Origin: Gigantopelta aegis
Taxonomy: Eukaryota; Mollusca; Gastropoda; Neomphalida; Peltospiridae
NCBI RefSeq assembly: GCF_016097555.1
Contig: NC_054703.1
Location: forward strand, 7,778,435-7,842,434
Length of the DNA: 64,000 nucleotides
Reading direction: 5' to 3'
Under the pieces are notes generated by a model. It was not told where the DNA came from and made no database searches. It saw only the letters and a program-made list of their open reading frames with translations. Shown here piece by piece: positions 1 to 10,778 of this stretch. The position numbers and the translations under genes were made by a program. The stretch's first letter is position 1, and each line of letters begins with the position of its first letter.

Positions 1-5
1 ATATA

Positions 6-1408
6 CAGTTGAATCTCGTTGGCTCGAACCCCGTCGGTGCTCGAGAAAGTGTTCGACCCATCGGGTAGTTCGACCGAACCATTTGGTCAACATCGGATAT
101 TTCCGTAACATCAGTTAGAACGTTGAATTAGATAGGTGTCAGGACGTTTCGGCCCCAGTACGGCCCCAAACCGTTTCGGCCCCTAATGCAATATACGGCG
201 ATCTAGTGTTCGTGTATACAGATATATGCTGTAATTGGTATAGTAACACCGGTAATAATATAGATAAAATACAAATTTGTAACATTAATTTGTCTTTGGA
301 TATTAATGCTTTATCAGCTGTTTACTTTCTTTCAGCTGAAGCTAGGCGAAATCAACATACCGTACTCGGCGTTTTAACCTCAGCTGGGTATGTAGTATAT
401 TTAATAAGAAACCACAGTACATCAGTAGTATGCAGTGTGACTGTTCATTATCTAAGGCCTGTACGTATTTCATGTATATGGCTTGAGTAAATGATACTGG
501 AAATAAACAACATTATAATATTATTTTTATCTGTAAATATAAACACGCAATGTGTGACATCTAAAAATCAATGGATATAGGACAAATCAATGAATAAATG
601 TACTTTATTAACAAAATAAAAATTAGTGCGAATAGAAACATGGGCGAAACGACTCGGTTAGAGGTACGAATCAACCCTGTTCAAAACGACTCGGGTGAAC
701 TAGTAATGAGGGCAAAACGACCTGTTACCATATTATTTTGGTAACTGCAAACTTAAAAGTATCATCATTGTGTAATATAACAAAATATCAGAGTGAAAGG
801 ATTTATTAGAAATTACTCCGATTGTGTGATACAAAAGCCCTTGCCGAAGTGATGATAGCTGAGTACCTCGCCCCTGGTTTCATTGAAAACTGATCTGGTA
901 GACGTGTTCAGATTAACGCTTCCCGCCGAGGCCAATTGTTTGACTGGTATCACGGTTCATCGAAAAGGCACCGTGACACTAGCTGTACTTGAAATACTTT
1001 TACTGATACCTGCTGGCTGAACACACAAAACGACAGGTATGGCAAAGAAAGGATTGCTTGGCTAGTGTCGCGATTCTCCGATCCATCTATAACTCGTTCC
1101 GCCTAAATTATTATAATCCAAAGGTTGTAATAACCAACTGCGCAAGCGCGGCAGTTGTTGATCCTTGGTTGGTCGGTGGTTTTCCATTTGATATTTGATG
1201 TATCACCAGTTCGAGAGAAATATAGCTACTAACACAGACGAGACCGATAATTTAGTTCGAGCGAAGCCTTATAGTCGACTCGGGACGTATTCGACCCATC
1301 ATCAGTTAATATAAGGGTTTACCGGACACAAAAATCGGGACTTCGTTTTTGGTTCGAGCGTTGCGGTGTGATCGACCCTTCCGAGGTCGAGCCAACGATA
1401 TTCTACTG
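6..1408. mobile_element. Non-autonomous pogo/Tigger-like DNA transposon
   Basis: The ends are near-identical inverted repeats: CAGTTGAATCTCGTTGGCTC at the left, and CAGTAGAATATCGTTGGCTC when the right end is read in reverse. TA dinucleotides flank both (4-5 and 1409-1410), the target duplication expected of Tc1/mariner and pogo elements. The inner flanks on both sides are rich in TTCGA/TCGACC subterminal motifs, as in Tigger elements. No transposase-like frame is seen inside; a 94-codon frame at 206-490 matches nothing I know. This is probably an internally deleted relative of a Tigger element, distinct from the one at 42.5 kb. The pogo assignment is inferred from the TIR style. Confidence 0.75.
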
Positions 1409-1410
1409 TA

Positions 1411-1664
1411 TATATATATATATATAGATAGATAGATAGATAGATATATATCATATTTGTTTCACTTTCAGGCTTCTAACTTCTGTCGGTTCTTTGGCCA
1501 TTCCACCTGTGCCGAGTTCCAGCTTAGTGACGTTAATAATAATTCTGACGTCAATGGGCATCCCGTCTGATGGAATAAGTCTGTTGTTTGCTATCGATTG
1601 GCTTATGTATGTATACTCTGATATAACAACCATATATGGTTTATATATGTGTGAATGGGCCAAG

Positions 1665-1738
<74 letters not shown>

Positions 1739-1765
1739 AGGTAGGTAGGTAGGTAGGTAGATGTG
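1411..1765. repeat. Microsatellite cluster (TA, GATA, GT, GA, GGTA)
   Basis: A TA tract followed by GATA units lies at 1411-1448 against the right end of the pogo-like element. A second block at about 1665-1762 runs GT, then GA (about 21 units), then a G run, then GTAG units. Open frames over this block are low-complexity artefacts. Confidence 0.9.
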
Positions 1766-2441
1766 GGGGATATTTGGGCCAACTAACCATGGACCAAGAT
1801 TCACCAGTTATTTATTTTTTTCATTTACCATTAAATTAATTTAAATGATTTCTTTGTTATTTTTATAGATGACAGTATACTGTTTACATTTAAAAGTTAA
1901 AGATAATAACTAATTTTGGCGGTGAAACCGCCATTATGCACGGTTGAGATAGCGCCTTTATCTAAACAAACACGAAATAACCTGCATTTTACCGATTATT
2001 TCAGGGACCGTTTCAGAACCTGTTGCAACATTATAAGTCACACGTTTTGTGCGGCTGTGACGTACCAGTTTTGCAAGAAAGACTTGGCAAAGATCGACCA
2101 GGCAGACAGTCATCAAGAGAACCAAATAGCCTGATGCATCCAAGCTGTTAGGAGCGGATCCAGAAGTGTGTGTGGGGGTGGGGTGTGTGTGTCGAGGGGC
2201 GTGCCACCTCTTGTTCCGCCAACATAAAATGTAATAAAAGGACAGTGTAGCACCCACCCCTTTCACAAGACCCAGGATCTGAATCTTCTTGTCATTAATG
2301 CTGTGAACACATTTATCATAAAGTAAGCACGCTGTAATTCTATGGATAGATACAAAGTGAGTGCTCATTAAGGTAACAATAATTCAAATTTACTTCATTT
2401 CACGGATTGAGTTGTCAACTTTACGTCGTTTCACACGTCAT
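1766..2441. other. Intergenic stretch without recognised gene
   Basis: The sequence is mixed and moderately AT-rich. A short hairpin (GGCGGTGAAACCGCC) lies near 1919. A GT/G-rich patch lies at 2165-2200. No coding, RNA or mobile signature was recognised. Confidence 0.5.
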
Positions 2442-2724
2442 CAGGCACGGCGGAAGCAAGTAGACATTGGGAGGGTGGGGTGGCGTGGCTAACTGAGATC
2501 AAAGGCGTAAAGCAAAATATTGGTAGGGCTTCCCGGTAAAATTTTAAAAACTAGATGTCTTGAAATGCAATTTCCTGTATTCTACAAGTAAAATGCATTT
2601 TTACCTTAAGATTTACTACCAATAATATTTTTGATTCAAAATTAATGGAGGGGCTAGAGAACCCCCCCCCCCCCCCCCCCATACACACACACCTCCCCAG
2701 CCCCCACCTGCTCCGCCGTGCCTG
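2442..2724. mobile_element. Small MITE with CAGGCACGGCGGA inverted repeats
   Basis: The 283-bp block starts CAGGCACGGCGGAAGCA and, read from the other end, CAGGCACGGCGGAGCAG, so it has about 14-16 bp inverted repeats. GTCAT stands directly outside both ends (2437-2441 and 2725-2729), a 5-bp target duplication. The interior is non-coding and holds a C-homopolymer with a CA repeat near the right end. The superfamily is not resolved; the duplication length does not fit hAT (8 bp). Confidence 0.6.
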
Positions 2725-2945
2725 GTCATGAATGGAGTTATCAGCATTAGGTGAAAACCTATTTCATAAAACAGGAACAAGAGAATGTTATGTACCGGGT
2801 TTGGGGTATTTATTTTCATTCATTCATTAAATTAAAATATTTTATTCCGTATTTGATATCTGAGTATTTGTCTATAGTCCGTCCCATCCTCCTATAATTA
2901 ATTTTTGTAAATAATTTGGGTTTGTTTGACGTAAGAGGAAAAGTA

Positions 2946-3655
2946 AAAACCCCGACCATTTGTATGTGCCATTTAAAATATATTCGGTTTAGAAATAAAT
3001 AAAATTGTAATACATACCATAGTAAGAAAACGACGCTTTCGGCGTTATGGCCACCAATTTAGTTTTATGGACTCGTGTAGTCTTGATACGAGATAACTCT
3101 ATTTGATTAATTTCACTACAGAGGGAGCAACAAGAAAATAATCTGAATTATCTCATTATAGCAAGACTATACCAGTCCATAAAACCAAAATAGGGGAGGG
3201 GGAGGCTGGTCGTAGCTCAGTGGTAAAGCGCTCGCTTGATGCGCTGTTTGTCTGGGATCGATCCCCGTCGGTGGTCCCATTGAGCTATTTCTCGTTCCAG
3301 CCAGTGCACTACGACTGGTATATCAAAGGCCGTGGAATGTGTTAACCTGTCTGTGGGATAGTGATATAAAAAAATCCCTTGCTACTAATGGGAAAAAATG
3401 TTTCCTCTCTAAGACTATATGTCGAAATTACCAAATGTTTGACATCCAATAGCCGATGATTAATAAATCAATGTTCTCTAGTGGTGTCGTTAAACAAAAC
3501 AAACTTTAAACATTAAAACGAAAATGGCGGCCATAACGCTGTAAGCGTTGTTTTCTTACTGTGGTTTGTTTTACAGTTTTATTTATTTCCCTACCGAATA
3601 TTGTTTTCAATTGCACACCATTATGGTCGGGTTGGTTGTTTTGTTTTGTTTTGTT
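2946..3655. repeat. Nested inverted repeat (fold-back) interrupted by a SINE
   Basis: Left sequence from about 2946 (CCCCGACCAT, ATATTCGG, GAAATAAATAAAA, AGTAAGAAAAC, GCGTTATGGCC) returns as its reverse complement at about 3520-3650, giving arms of about 110 bp with scattered mismatches. Between the arms a second inverted repeat pairs TTTTATGGACT near 3064 with AGTCCATAAAA near 3175. The SINE at 3203-3510 separates the inner hairpin from the right outer arm. The structure suggests a fold-back or MITE later hit by a SINE. Confidence 0.65.
3203..3510 (+). mobile_element. tRNA-derived SINE (GTCGTTAAAC tail type)
   Basis: The head contains a Pol III A-box-like stretch (TAGCTCAGTGGTAAAGCG) and a B-box-like stretch (GGATCGATCCC) at tRNA spacing. 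The body contains CCAGTGCACTACGACTGG and CTGTGGGATAG, which recur in other copies in this window. The tail runs TTTGACATCCAATAGCCGAT ... GTGGTGTCGTTAAAC followed by AAAC repeats, closely matching the 3' end of the LINE family at 39-64 kb. Confidence 0.85.
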
Positions 3656-3873
3656 TTGTTTTTTGTTATTTCCAAAACACTGGAACTGGAACTGGAACTT
3701 GTGATTAACGTGCACATTCAGAGCTAGCTGTTGTAGCGCACGCCTATCTTGGGCACAGGCACCGGCCTCGGCCGCTTTCTCTGTTCAGGACAGGAAAGGT
3801 TGGCGGAGGGTGGAGGAGGGACATACTGCGCTGGAAGATGCAAGAGAGGACCAGCAGCCCGACCGTGGTCGGT

Positions 3874-3905
<32 letters not shown>

Positions 3906-4261
3906 GGGGGGGAGGTGGTGCTATGGAATTGAAAACATATTATTTCCATCTCTATATATGACATTGTGAGAGAACTATACTGAGTGAAAGAATTAAGGGA
4001 TCACATTAACACTAACAGGAATGAATGAAGGAAGGAAATGTTTTATTAACGACACACTCAACACTCAACATCCATCCCAGTAAGCCTGCACCAAGTATAT
4101 ATTATTTTTCAATACAAAATAAACACCATTCTCAAAATTTTAAAATAACTGTCTTATGTTTTTGTACATAAATTAACCCAGGTACTGAAATAATAATCGG
4201 AGTGTTTTCTTGGTTAATTGGCAGGTATATATTTAGACAGTCCCCAGGCACTGTGTCTAGA
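3656..4261. other. Non-coding stretch with G-homopolymer and SINE-tail remnant
   Basis: A run of about 24 G follows a short GT repeat at about 3880-3912. A minus-strand remnant of a SINE tail (ATGTTTTATTAACGACAC) lies near 4036-4055. The CACGCCTATCTTGGGCA segment near 3739 resembles leader sequences around the proline-rich family at 31.9-36.6 kb. No gene was recognised. Confidence 0.5.
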
Positions 4262-4479
4262 CAGAACAGAACAGAACTTTATTTCTCCAAGGCCGTTACA
4301 CAACGGCATATGGGGAATATGAAATAATAATTGACAGTGACAAGATGGGTTTTACAGGAGATAAATATATACGTATACAGTACAATGCATATATGTAATA
4401 AACTCACAATGTAATATGCAATGGTATTAACACAGCTATGTATGGTGTGGGACAATCATCATACTACACATGCACAAAC

Positions 4480-4598
4480 ATATACGCAAACACTCATACA
4501 TATACACGTATACACATACACATACACATACACATATATACATATACATACACACACATACATATTCATACATATACGCATACAAACACACACATACA

Positions 4599-4680
<82 letters not shown>

Positions 4681-4690
4681 TACATATTCG
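4480..4690. repeat. CATA/TA microsatellite
   Basis: About 200 bp of CACATA-type units grade into roughly 33 TA units. It sits in the 3' UTR of the CR1-like LINE. Several frames stay open through it on both strands only because the units contain no stop codon. Confidence 0.95.
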
Positions 4691-4754
4691 TAAATAAATA
4701 TATAATGGCAATAATGGATAGTGTATATATTTTCATTTGTAGGCAGCTGTAGTT

Positions 4755-6545
4755 TTAGAGTTTATGGAATTTGTTAATAATTTCTTTTATTAATTTGCAT
4801 AGTTTCTTAAGGGCACTTATTTTATTATTAGTCATCAAACGCTTATATTTCAGCATACTGGGTTTAATATAATAGTATGGCTTTAACAATGAGTGACGTA
4901 AATTTACGAGAAATGTGCAGGTGAATAAATAGTGAAATTCATCTCCTGTGTCATTTGTATTACATAAGGTGCATGTTCTGTGTTCCACTGGGGTGTTGTT
5001 CCAGCGCCCTGTTTCAATAGGCATATAATGGTTGTAGGTTCTAAATTTTAGTAAAGTAGTCCAAGACTTTTGTGGTAATAGGATAAAATATTTCTATAAA
5101 CTAAGATTTTCTTTAAATATAGCGTACGCTTTATCTCTTGATGATGTAGATATATCACTATTCCATTTTTGTAGATATTTACGATTTTATCGTAGCTTTA
5201 CGTGGTCAAGAAGCAGCTTTATAGAAGAAAGGTTCTGTGTCAGTCAAATATCGCTCATACCCAAGTTATTAAATATATCTTCCACATATTCCATCCATTT
5301 ATAGTTATATCCATTTAGAATTGAGTCGTGTGACATTAATTCGTGCAGCAGAAATGATGATTTCGTTCGTTTACCTGATACAATTCGGGCCCAGAAACTT
5401 ATAATTCTTTGTTGAATAACCAGGTTAAGGGGTGTTCTTCCTAATTCTCCATATAGCATGAAAAGGGGGTACCTTTTTTCATGGGTAGGATATGCCTCAA
5501 GAATGTAATATGAACGTTTTCGACAATATCAGTATTTTCATATCCCTATATTTCGCATCCATATAAAAGTACAATTGAGTCAAATAGTCTTAGTTTACAT
5601 TCCACTGAAAAGTTGTTATCTTTAGATTTTGATAGAACAAAGTACATTGCTTTTATTGCCTTTTGTTTTAGTATTTTATTTTGTTTTGGTTATATTAAAT
5701 GTGTTTAGTTTTGTAAAAGTTAAGCCTAAGTATTTATATTCTTTTACGTTTTCAAGTTCATGGTTTCCAAGTGTAAATACCTTCTTGTAATCGTTTCCAT
5801 TACCATTAAAAATGATTATTTCAGTTTTATTTGCGTTGACTTTTAGTTTCCATTTGTTACAATACTTGGAAAATACATTTAGTGACTGCTGTAAGTCAGA
5901 GGCATTAGTTGCGAGAAGCGCGGTATCGTCAGCATATAATAGACATAGGAAGTGCAGGGTCAGATCACAAAAAGTTTCCATACCATCTGTTTTTAAGGAT
6001 ACTCCATTACAATTTTGAAATTTTAAAAAGTTTTCTAGATCATTTAAATAGAGAGAGAATAGGACTGGCGACAAATTTTCTCCTTGACGGACTCCGATGT
6101 TGCAAGGGAACTGTTCTGAGGTTCCACTGACTGTACAAATACATGATTTTATTCCTTGGTACATTTGATTTGTGATTTTAAAGAATTTTCCATGTATGTT
6201 ATTGTCTAATAGTTTTTGCCACAGACATGTTCTAGAAATTAAATCAAACGCCTTTTGGAAGTCAACGAAAGCACAGAATAGTTTCTTTTTTTATTTTCTT
6301 TAAAATTTCTATCAGTGAAGGTATATTAAATAGATGGTCTGTGGTGGAATAACCTTGTCGAAAAGCAGTTTGGGTTTCGTTCAATATGTCGTTTTCTTCA
6401 ATAAATTTGTTCAATCGGTCATTTAAAATTGTTGTAAATAGTTTCGAAATGTAACATAGTAACGTTATTGGTCTATAGTTTTCTGGTAATAAGCGACATT
6501 AAAAAGACGTGCCTCTTTTATTAAGATCACAGGGTATTGTGTGAT
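4755..6545 (-). pseudogene. CR1-like ORF2 remnant (reverse transcriptase to C-terminus)
   Basis: Fragments in shifting frames on the minus strand form one reverse transcriptase. From upstream to downstream they are: PENYRPI near 6480; TAFRQGYSTTDHLF near 6350; GVRQGENLSPVLFSLYLNDLE then YADDTALLA within 5676-6164, the second holding the catalytic Asp pair; GELGRTPL within 5244-5459; and the C-terminal PIETGRW ... CTLC ... DEFHYLF region within 4755-5024, a Cys/His cluster typical of this LINE type. Frameshifts and stops separate the pieces, so this copy is dead. Motif order and spacing match the better-kept copy at 15.1-20 kb. Confidence 0.8.
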
Positions 6546-7250
6546 TTAAGCGCGCAGACACCCCTCAAATCGTAATGGACAGTATCAGCCGTCGTGCTTT
6601 ATTGCTGTAAGCAAGTCTGTATAACCCTTGATTAAGTAGACTTTCCCATCTAAAATCATAAAACTGACCAATTACGTAGTCCCAAAGAAAAGAAAATGAT
6701 CATTTGGGTTTCGTGAGTCATCGTTTTTGCTCGAACGTACCCTACCAATAGGCCTAATTATATGCATTTTTTTCTTTAGATTTTTTAAAAGCATAAAATA
6801 CCATAACTCCATTTCGTTCTATTGATGCAAATTGAAATAGATTTAGTTAAATAGTTTGTTATACTATCAAATCATTTCTTTTGTTTTACAAGTCATGTTG
6901 ATGAAAGCGAAGCGCCTTGTCGTAAATTAGAGCGTTTGTTTACACTGTGCATGGAGGCGTTGGGCGGAGCTGACGTCACTTCGCCCCAAGCTATAGCACC
7001 GGACGTCACAAAAACGAAACAAAATGGCTGCCCCCAGTTAGCAGGAATAATCACTTTTTTTTATTAACTCTAAAATTATGTGTTTTTCATTTCTTAAAGT
7101 GTCAGTATGTGTTGGTCGTCCGGGTATGCATCTTTTAAACACATCAGGCTCATATTTTAGGTACGCGATTTGCTCTATAGCCTTGGATATGCTATTTGGT
7201 ACCACCAGAAAGTTCATAACTGTTATATTTCTAACTGGAATTAAACAGAG
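6546..7250. other. No recognised gene
   Basis: No convincing coding or structural signal was found. A palindromic TGACGTCA (CRE-like) occurs near 6971 in a GC-richer patch beside a second GACGTCAC near 7003. A host promoter or CpG-rich remnant is possible but unproven. Confidence 0.4.
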
Positions 7251-7263
7251 AATGACTGACCAA

Positions 7264-7649
7264 AAGAAAGAAATGTTTTATTTAATGACGCCCTCAACAC
7301 ATTTTATTTACGGTTATATGGCGTCAGACATATGGTTAAGGACCACACAGATTTTGAGAGGAAACCTGCTGTCGCCACTACATGGGCTACTCTTTCCAAT
7401 TAGCAGCAAGGGATCTTTTATTTGCGCTTCCCACAGGCAGGATAGCACAAACCATGGCCTTTGTTGAACCAGTTATGGATCACTGGTCGGTGTAAGTGGT
7501 TTACATCTACCCACTGAGCCTTGCGGAGCACTCACTCAGGGTTTGGAGTCGGTATCTGGATTAAAAAACCTATGCCTCGACTGGGATCCGAACCCAGTAC
7601 CTACCAGCCTGTAGACCGATGGGCTAACAACGACGCCACCGAGGCCGGT
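7264..7649 (-). mobile_element. tRNA-derived SINE (GCGTCGTTAAAT tail type), minus strand
   Basis: Read on the minus strand the element starts CCGGCCTCGGTGGCGTCG, contains a B-box-like GGTTCGGATCCCAG, shares the body CAAAGGCCATGGTTTGTGC with other copies, and ends GACGCCATATAACCG ... GTTAAATAAAAC with TTTC repeats. It is flanked by a perfect 13-bp duplication AATGACTGACCAA (7251-7263 and 7650-7662), proving retroposition. The target is the 5' side of a CR1-like LINE fragment. Confidence 0.92.
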
Positions 7650-8003
7650 AATGACTGACCAATTCACCCAATCAATGTATGCTATTCTTGACACATCCTC
7701 AAAATGTTTTATATACAAATATATTGTTGATAATTTATGTTTGCAGGTTCTTTTACAAAAATATCTTGCTTTGAAGTATAAACACATATTATGTAAATAC
7801 AGACTGTCTGCACACAGCCTTGCTATTACTGCTATAGAAACGGGCAGATGTAGTAATACTGAAAGATCATGCAGGCAGGCAGTTGAAGATGAGTTCCACT
7901 TCATATTAGTTTGTCCATTGTATAGTACTCTGAGAGGCAGATATATTAAACCATATTATTATACCCCACCATCTTCATTTAAATTAATAAATTACTGTCC
8001 ATT

Positions 8004-9366
8004 GTCGCCGGCCTCGGTGGCGCAGTGGTTAAGCCATCGGACTACAGGCTGGTAGGTACGGGGTTCGCAGCCCGGTACCGGCTCCAACCCAGAGCGAGTT
8101 CTTAAGGGATCAGTGGGTAGGTGTAAGGCCACTACACCCTCTTTTCTCTCACTAAGCACTAACCAACTAACAACTAACCCACTGTCCTGGACAGACAGCC
8201 CAAAGAGCTGAAGTGTGTGCCCAGGACAGCGTGCTTGAACCTTAATTGGATATAAGCACGAAAATAAGCTCTCAGCCGAATTTGACCTTTGACCTTTGAA
8301 GTCGCGCTCTGCTCTGTGGATCTCCCCCACTCCCCCTCCCCCACCCCCCACCCCAAAGCCGGTGGCTACTCCACCGGTGGCGGTTCTTTCGCCGCCGACG
8401 CCGAAGACACCGTCCCCGCCGCGACGCAAACCGGCCAGCCTGCATCAGATGGAAGTGGACCCACCGGCCAGCCCTGGCTCTCCAGAACCCACGGTTCGAC
8501 ACCCCCAGCCGCCGGCCCTTATAAGGGCCAATCTTATGGCGCTGTTGAAAGGGTTCGAACCGGTGGTCGCACCCAGACGCAACGCAGAGAGACGCCGACC
8601 AGCTGGCAAGCTAGACACGGCCACAGCAGCGGTAAAGCGCCGGGTTAACCAGACAGGGACCAAGCCCCTGGTTGTGTACGCCCCATCGATGGAGCAGCTG
8701 CCAACAACGCCGAACAGAGTGATCTTTCCACACCGGTACGATCAACATCGTGACAGCTTCCACATCAACACCTTGAAATCCTGTACCGGGACCCTGAGTA
8801 CCATGCTGACGATGCAGCACGACAGTGTCTACCAGCAGGCATACGTGGGGGAAGGCTCCACACACCGTCAGACCCACGACATGCTACGCAGGGTTTTCGC
8901 GCAGCACTACGGGGACATCGTCAGCCGGTACCAGAGGGAGCTGCATCACTTCGCCAGCTTTGACGCCTGAACACTGCCCTAGCCCTTAAGGCTATTTAGG
9001 TTCGTATAGGTCGGTACGTTTAGGCTTAATTAAAAAAAATCCGACACCCTTTAACTTTCGGCTGAACCGTTCAAATTAGCGTTCAATAACGATAATTCTT
9101 TCGGACGTAACGCAAACAAATTACTTAAACCTTTCGGCTTAATTCTCTTGAGAAATTTCTAAATTTACCGCCGCCTCTTCCGCCTTAACTCGGTCCACCA
9201 ACAACCGGTCTTCTGCGCTCCTTCAGTGCTTAAGTCATAAGCGACAATCCCGTCTTCTCCTCCCCCTTTCCTGTCTTGGACGGAAGAGCTTGCTTCGCAA
9301 GAACCTGCGCCTACAACAGCTTGCTCTGAATGTGCACGTTAAATCTATGATCTGACCTGACCTGAC
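8004..9366 (+). mobile_element. SINE-headed retroposon carrying a proline-rich ORF
   Basis: The block is bounded by a 9-bp direct repeat CTGTCCATT (7995-8003 and 9367-9375) and interrupts a LINE reading frame. It begins with a tRNA-like SINE head: GCCTCGGTGGCGCAGTGG (A-box region) and GGTTCGCAGCC (B-box region). It continues through a SINE body (GTGTGCCCAGGACAGCGTG, GAACCTTAATTGG) into the proline-rich ORF at 8289-8970 and a 3' region, and ends with CCTGA repeats just before the duplication. One duplication around both parts implies they moved together as a chimeric RNA. A separate SINE landing exactly at the edge is the alternative. Confidence 0.7.
8289..8970 (+). CDS. Proline-rich family protein, divergent copy 4
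   Basis: A short frame from 8289 (FEVALCSVDLP) matches the N-terminal DVxxCxLxLP of the copies at 32.1, 34.8 and 38.2 kb. The main frame lies +1 to it (8296-8970, about 224 codons). It has a Pro-rich linker (PTPPPPPPTPKP), a basic VKRR motif near the middle, and a C-terminal module (YQQAYVGEGSTH, MLRRVFAQHYGD) aligning with the WELDNRSIHRML and CGPDYS region of the 34 kb copy. The position equivalent to the family ATG is TTG, so the start codon may be lost. The YTGSRATVTLVYGD block of the other copies is absent. Function is unknown and I recognise no domain family. Confidence 0.5.
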
Positions 9367-9539
9367 CTGTCCATTAATAACATAAAGCGGTTAACAACAT
9401 TGTGTAAATATTTATTAGCAGCAACAACTCCGAGAAAAGATAATTTATATTTATAATAGATCTACGTATCACTCTCTACAATGTACTGCAATATAGTATT
9501 ATGGGATTAATATATAACTATATGGTGTATTATGGTTAA

Positions 9540-9925
9540 AGGGACATTCCTGAGTTTGCTGCAATTTTTAAGATGTTATCCACTAACAGAGACTTTTTAA
9601 CGACTGTAATTACATATCAAACGTATGTTTCTGTATAAAATATTAGTGGCTGTATATTAAACGTGTTTCTGATCGTTCTAATATTTATACTAGGTTATGT
9701 TTAATTTTATTTCCTAAAATATTGTTTTTTCGTGGGTACAAAATTATTTGAAGACAAAAAATCCAGTTTGGCCTTCTTATAAATATTAAGACGACCAGAA
9801 ACACGTTGAATATACAGACACAGATATTTTAAACAAGAAAATATATTTAATATATAAGTTTAATCGTAGAAGTATATGTTTTAGTCGGAAACATCTTACA
9901 ACGCATCAAACTCAAGAATGTCCCT
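9540..9925. mobile_element. TTAA-flanked MITE, family 1
   Basis: The 386-bp element starts AGGGACATTCCTGAGTTT, ends with the inverse (CAAACTCAAGAATGTCCCT), and is flanked by TTAA on both sides (9536-9539 and 9926-9929). The arms continue inward as long imperfect inverted repeats (GTGTTTCTGATCG near the centre-left and CGACCAGAAACACG to the right). TTAA targets are typical of piggyBac and Kolobok; the AGGG terminus leans to Kolobok, but this is inference. A second copy lies at 24035-24423. Confidence 0.85.
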
Positions 9926-10269
9926 TTAATGTACAATATGTGTATGTATAATTATATGATAAACTATGAATAATGTATTATTTGTATCTATAATTATGTG
10001 ATATATATTTATGTTATGGAAAATGTACGTGTTCCTATGAACTGCATGTTTACAGCGATTCAATTATTATTAAGTTGTACCAGATGTTTATTATGCTTCA
10101 TCAGCTACAATTGCATATTTTTGCCGCCTCTGATGGGAGCGGATGTTGTATAATATGAGATTTAAACACTGAATGTTTGTAACTCTCTATTTGTCACACC
10201 TGGTCATTCAGTTCAGGTAGGAGCACTGCTAGTGAGCGGTAAGTTGATATTGCATCACAAAATATTTAA

Positions 10270-10621
10270 AGGGACATACCCTAGTTTTTAAACACTAAAG
10301 CACTTTTCTTAAAACCATTAAGAGCCGTTTTTGATAACTGAAATCACACTTCACTTAGATTTTATTGTTCAGATTATCCATTTCCGTATATTCGAAGTGT
10401 TTTTGGTCATCCAGGTGTTTGTAATATCACAAAATGCATTTCTCATATTTTTAAAAACGCACGTGCGTCTGAGAAATAACAGTTATGGAGTTGAGTTTTA
10501 GTATATTTTTAGAGGGTATTTCACCTTTTCAAAGTCACAGACTTATGTTTCACTGTGTTACAGGTTTGTAGAAACTAAACCTAGTGTTGATTTTCACGGT
10601 TTGAAACTAGGGTCTGTCTCT
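10270..10621. mobile_element. TTAA-flanked MITE, family 2
   Basis: The 352-bp element has ends AGGGACATACCCTAGTTT (left) and AGAGACAGACCCTAGTTTC (right, reversed), flanked by TTAA (10266-10269 and 10622-10625). The termini share AGGGACAT with family 1, suggesting the same transposase class. No coding frame was found. Confidence 0.8.
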
Positions 10622-10778
10622 TTAATGATATTGCCCTATGTAATATTATGATTATGATTTCTGTATGTTTCAGATAAAGTTTAAAGAATACTAATTTTCG
10701 TTACAAATGCGTACATAGAGTACCATTAACAGTTGTGGAAATACATAAAACATGTACAGTAAAATATTCATGCAAAGT

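Larger units (their letters stand above)
4262..6545 (-). mobile_element. 5'-truncated CR1-like LINE, copy 1
   Basis: The minus-strand reading runs from a reverse transcriptase segment near 6545 to a 3' end at 4262. That 3' end has a GCCGTTGTGTAACGGC hairpin, AATAAA and a tail of TTCTG-type repeats (seen as CAGAA on the plus strand at 4261-4275). A large CATA/TA microsatellite lies in the 3' UTR. The 5' part, including the endonuclease, is missing. The second copy at 15.1-20 kb encodes the same protein family. CR1-like is inferred from the RT motifs and tail style. Confidence 0.75.
7650..9460 (+). pseudogene. CR1-like LINE C-terminal fragment, split by a retroposon
   Basis: A plus-strand frame from 7651 reads the LINE C-terminus: DTSSKC ... 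YKHILCKYRLSAHSLAI, ETGRC, VEDEFHFILVCPLYSTLRGR and IKPYYYTPPSSFKLI. After an inserted element (8004-9366) the frame resumes at 9367 as LSINNIKRLTTLCKYLLAA and ends near 9455. Continuity across the gap, apart from a 1-nt indel beside the left junction, shows that the 1.36 kb block is a clean insertion. It is the same LINE type as the copies at 4.3 and 15-20 kb. Confidence 0.8.

Noticed and set aside
206..490. 94-codon frame inside the pogo-like element
   Set aside because: No transposase motif; composition looks random.
3203..3280. tRNA gene from the A-box and B-box-like sequence
   Set aside because: The A/B boxes are followed by a SINE body and LINE-like tail that recur in other copies; the acceptor stem is not paired, so these are SINE heads, not tRNA genes.
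4421..4752. Several 70-104 codon open frames on both strands
   Set aside because: All lie in CATA/TA microsatellite DNA; the Tyr-Ile or Thr-His runs reflect the repeat unit only.
6960..7010. Host promoter with CRE sites
   Set aside because: Two GACGTCA-type palindromes alone, with no nearby gene, are insufficient.
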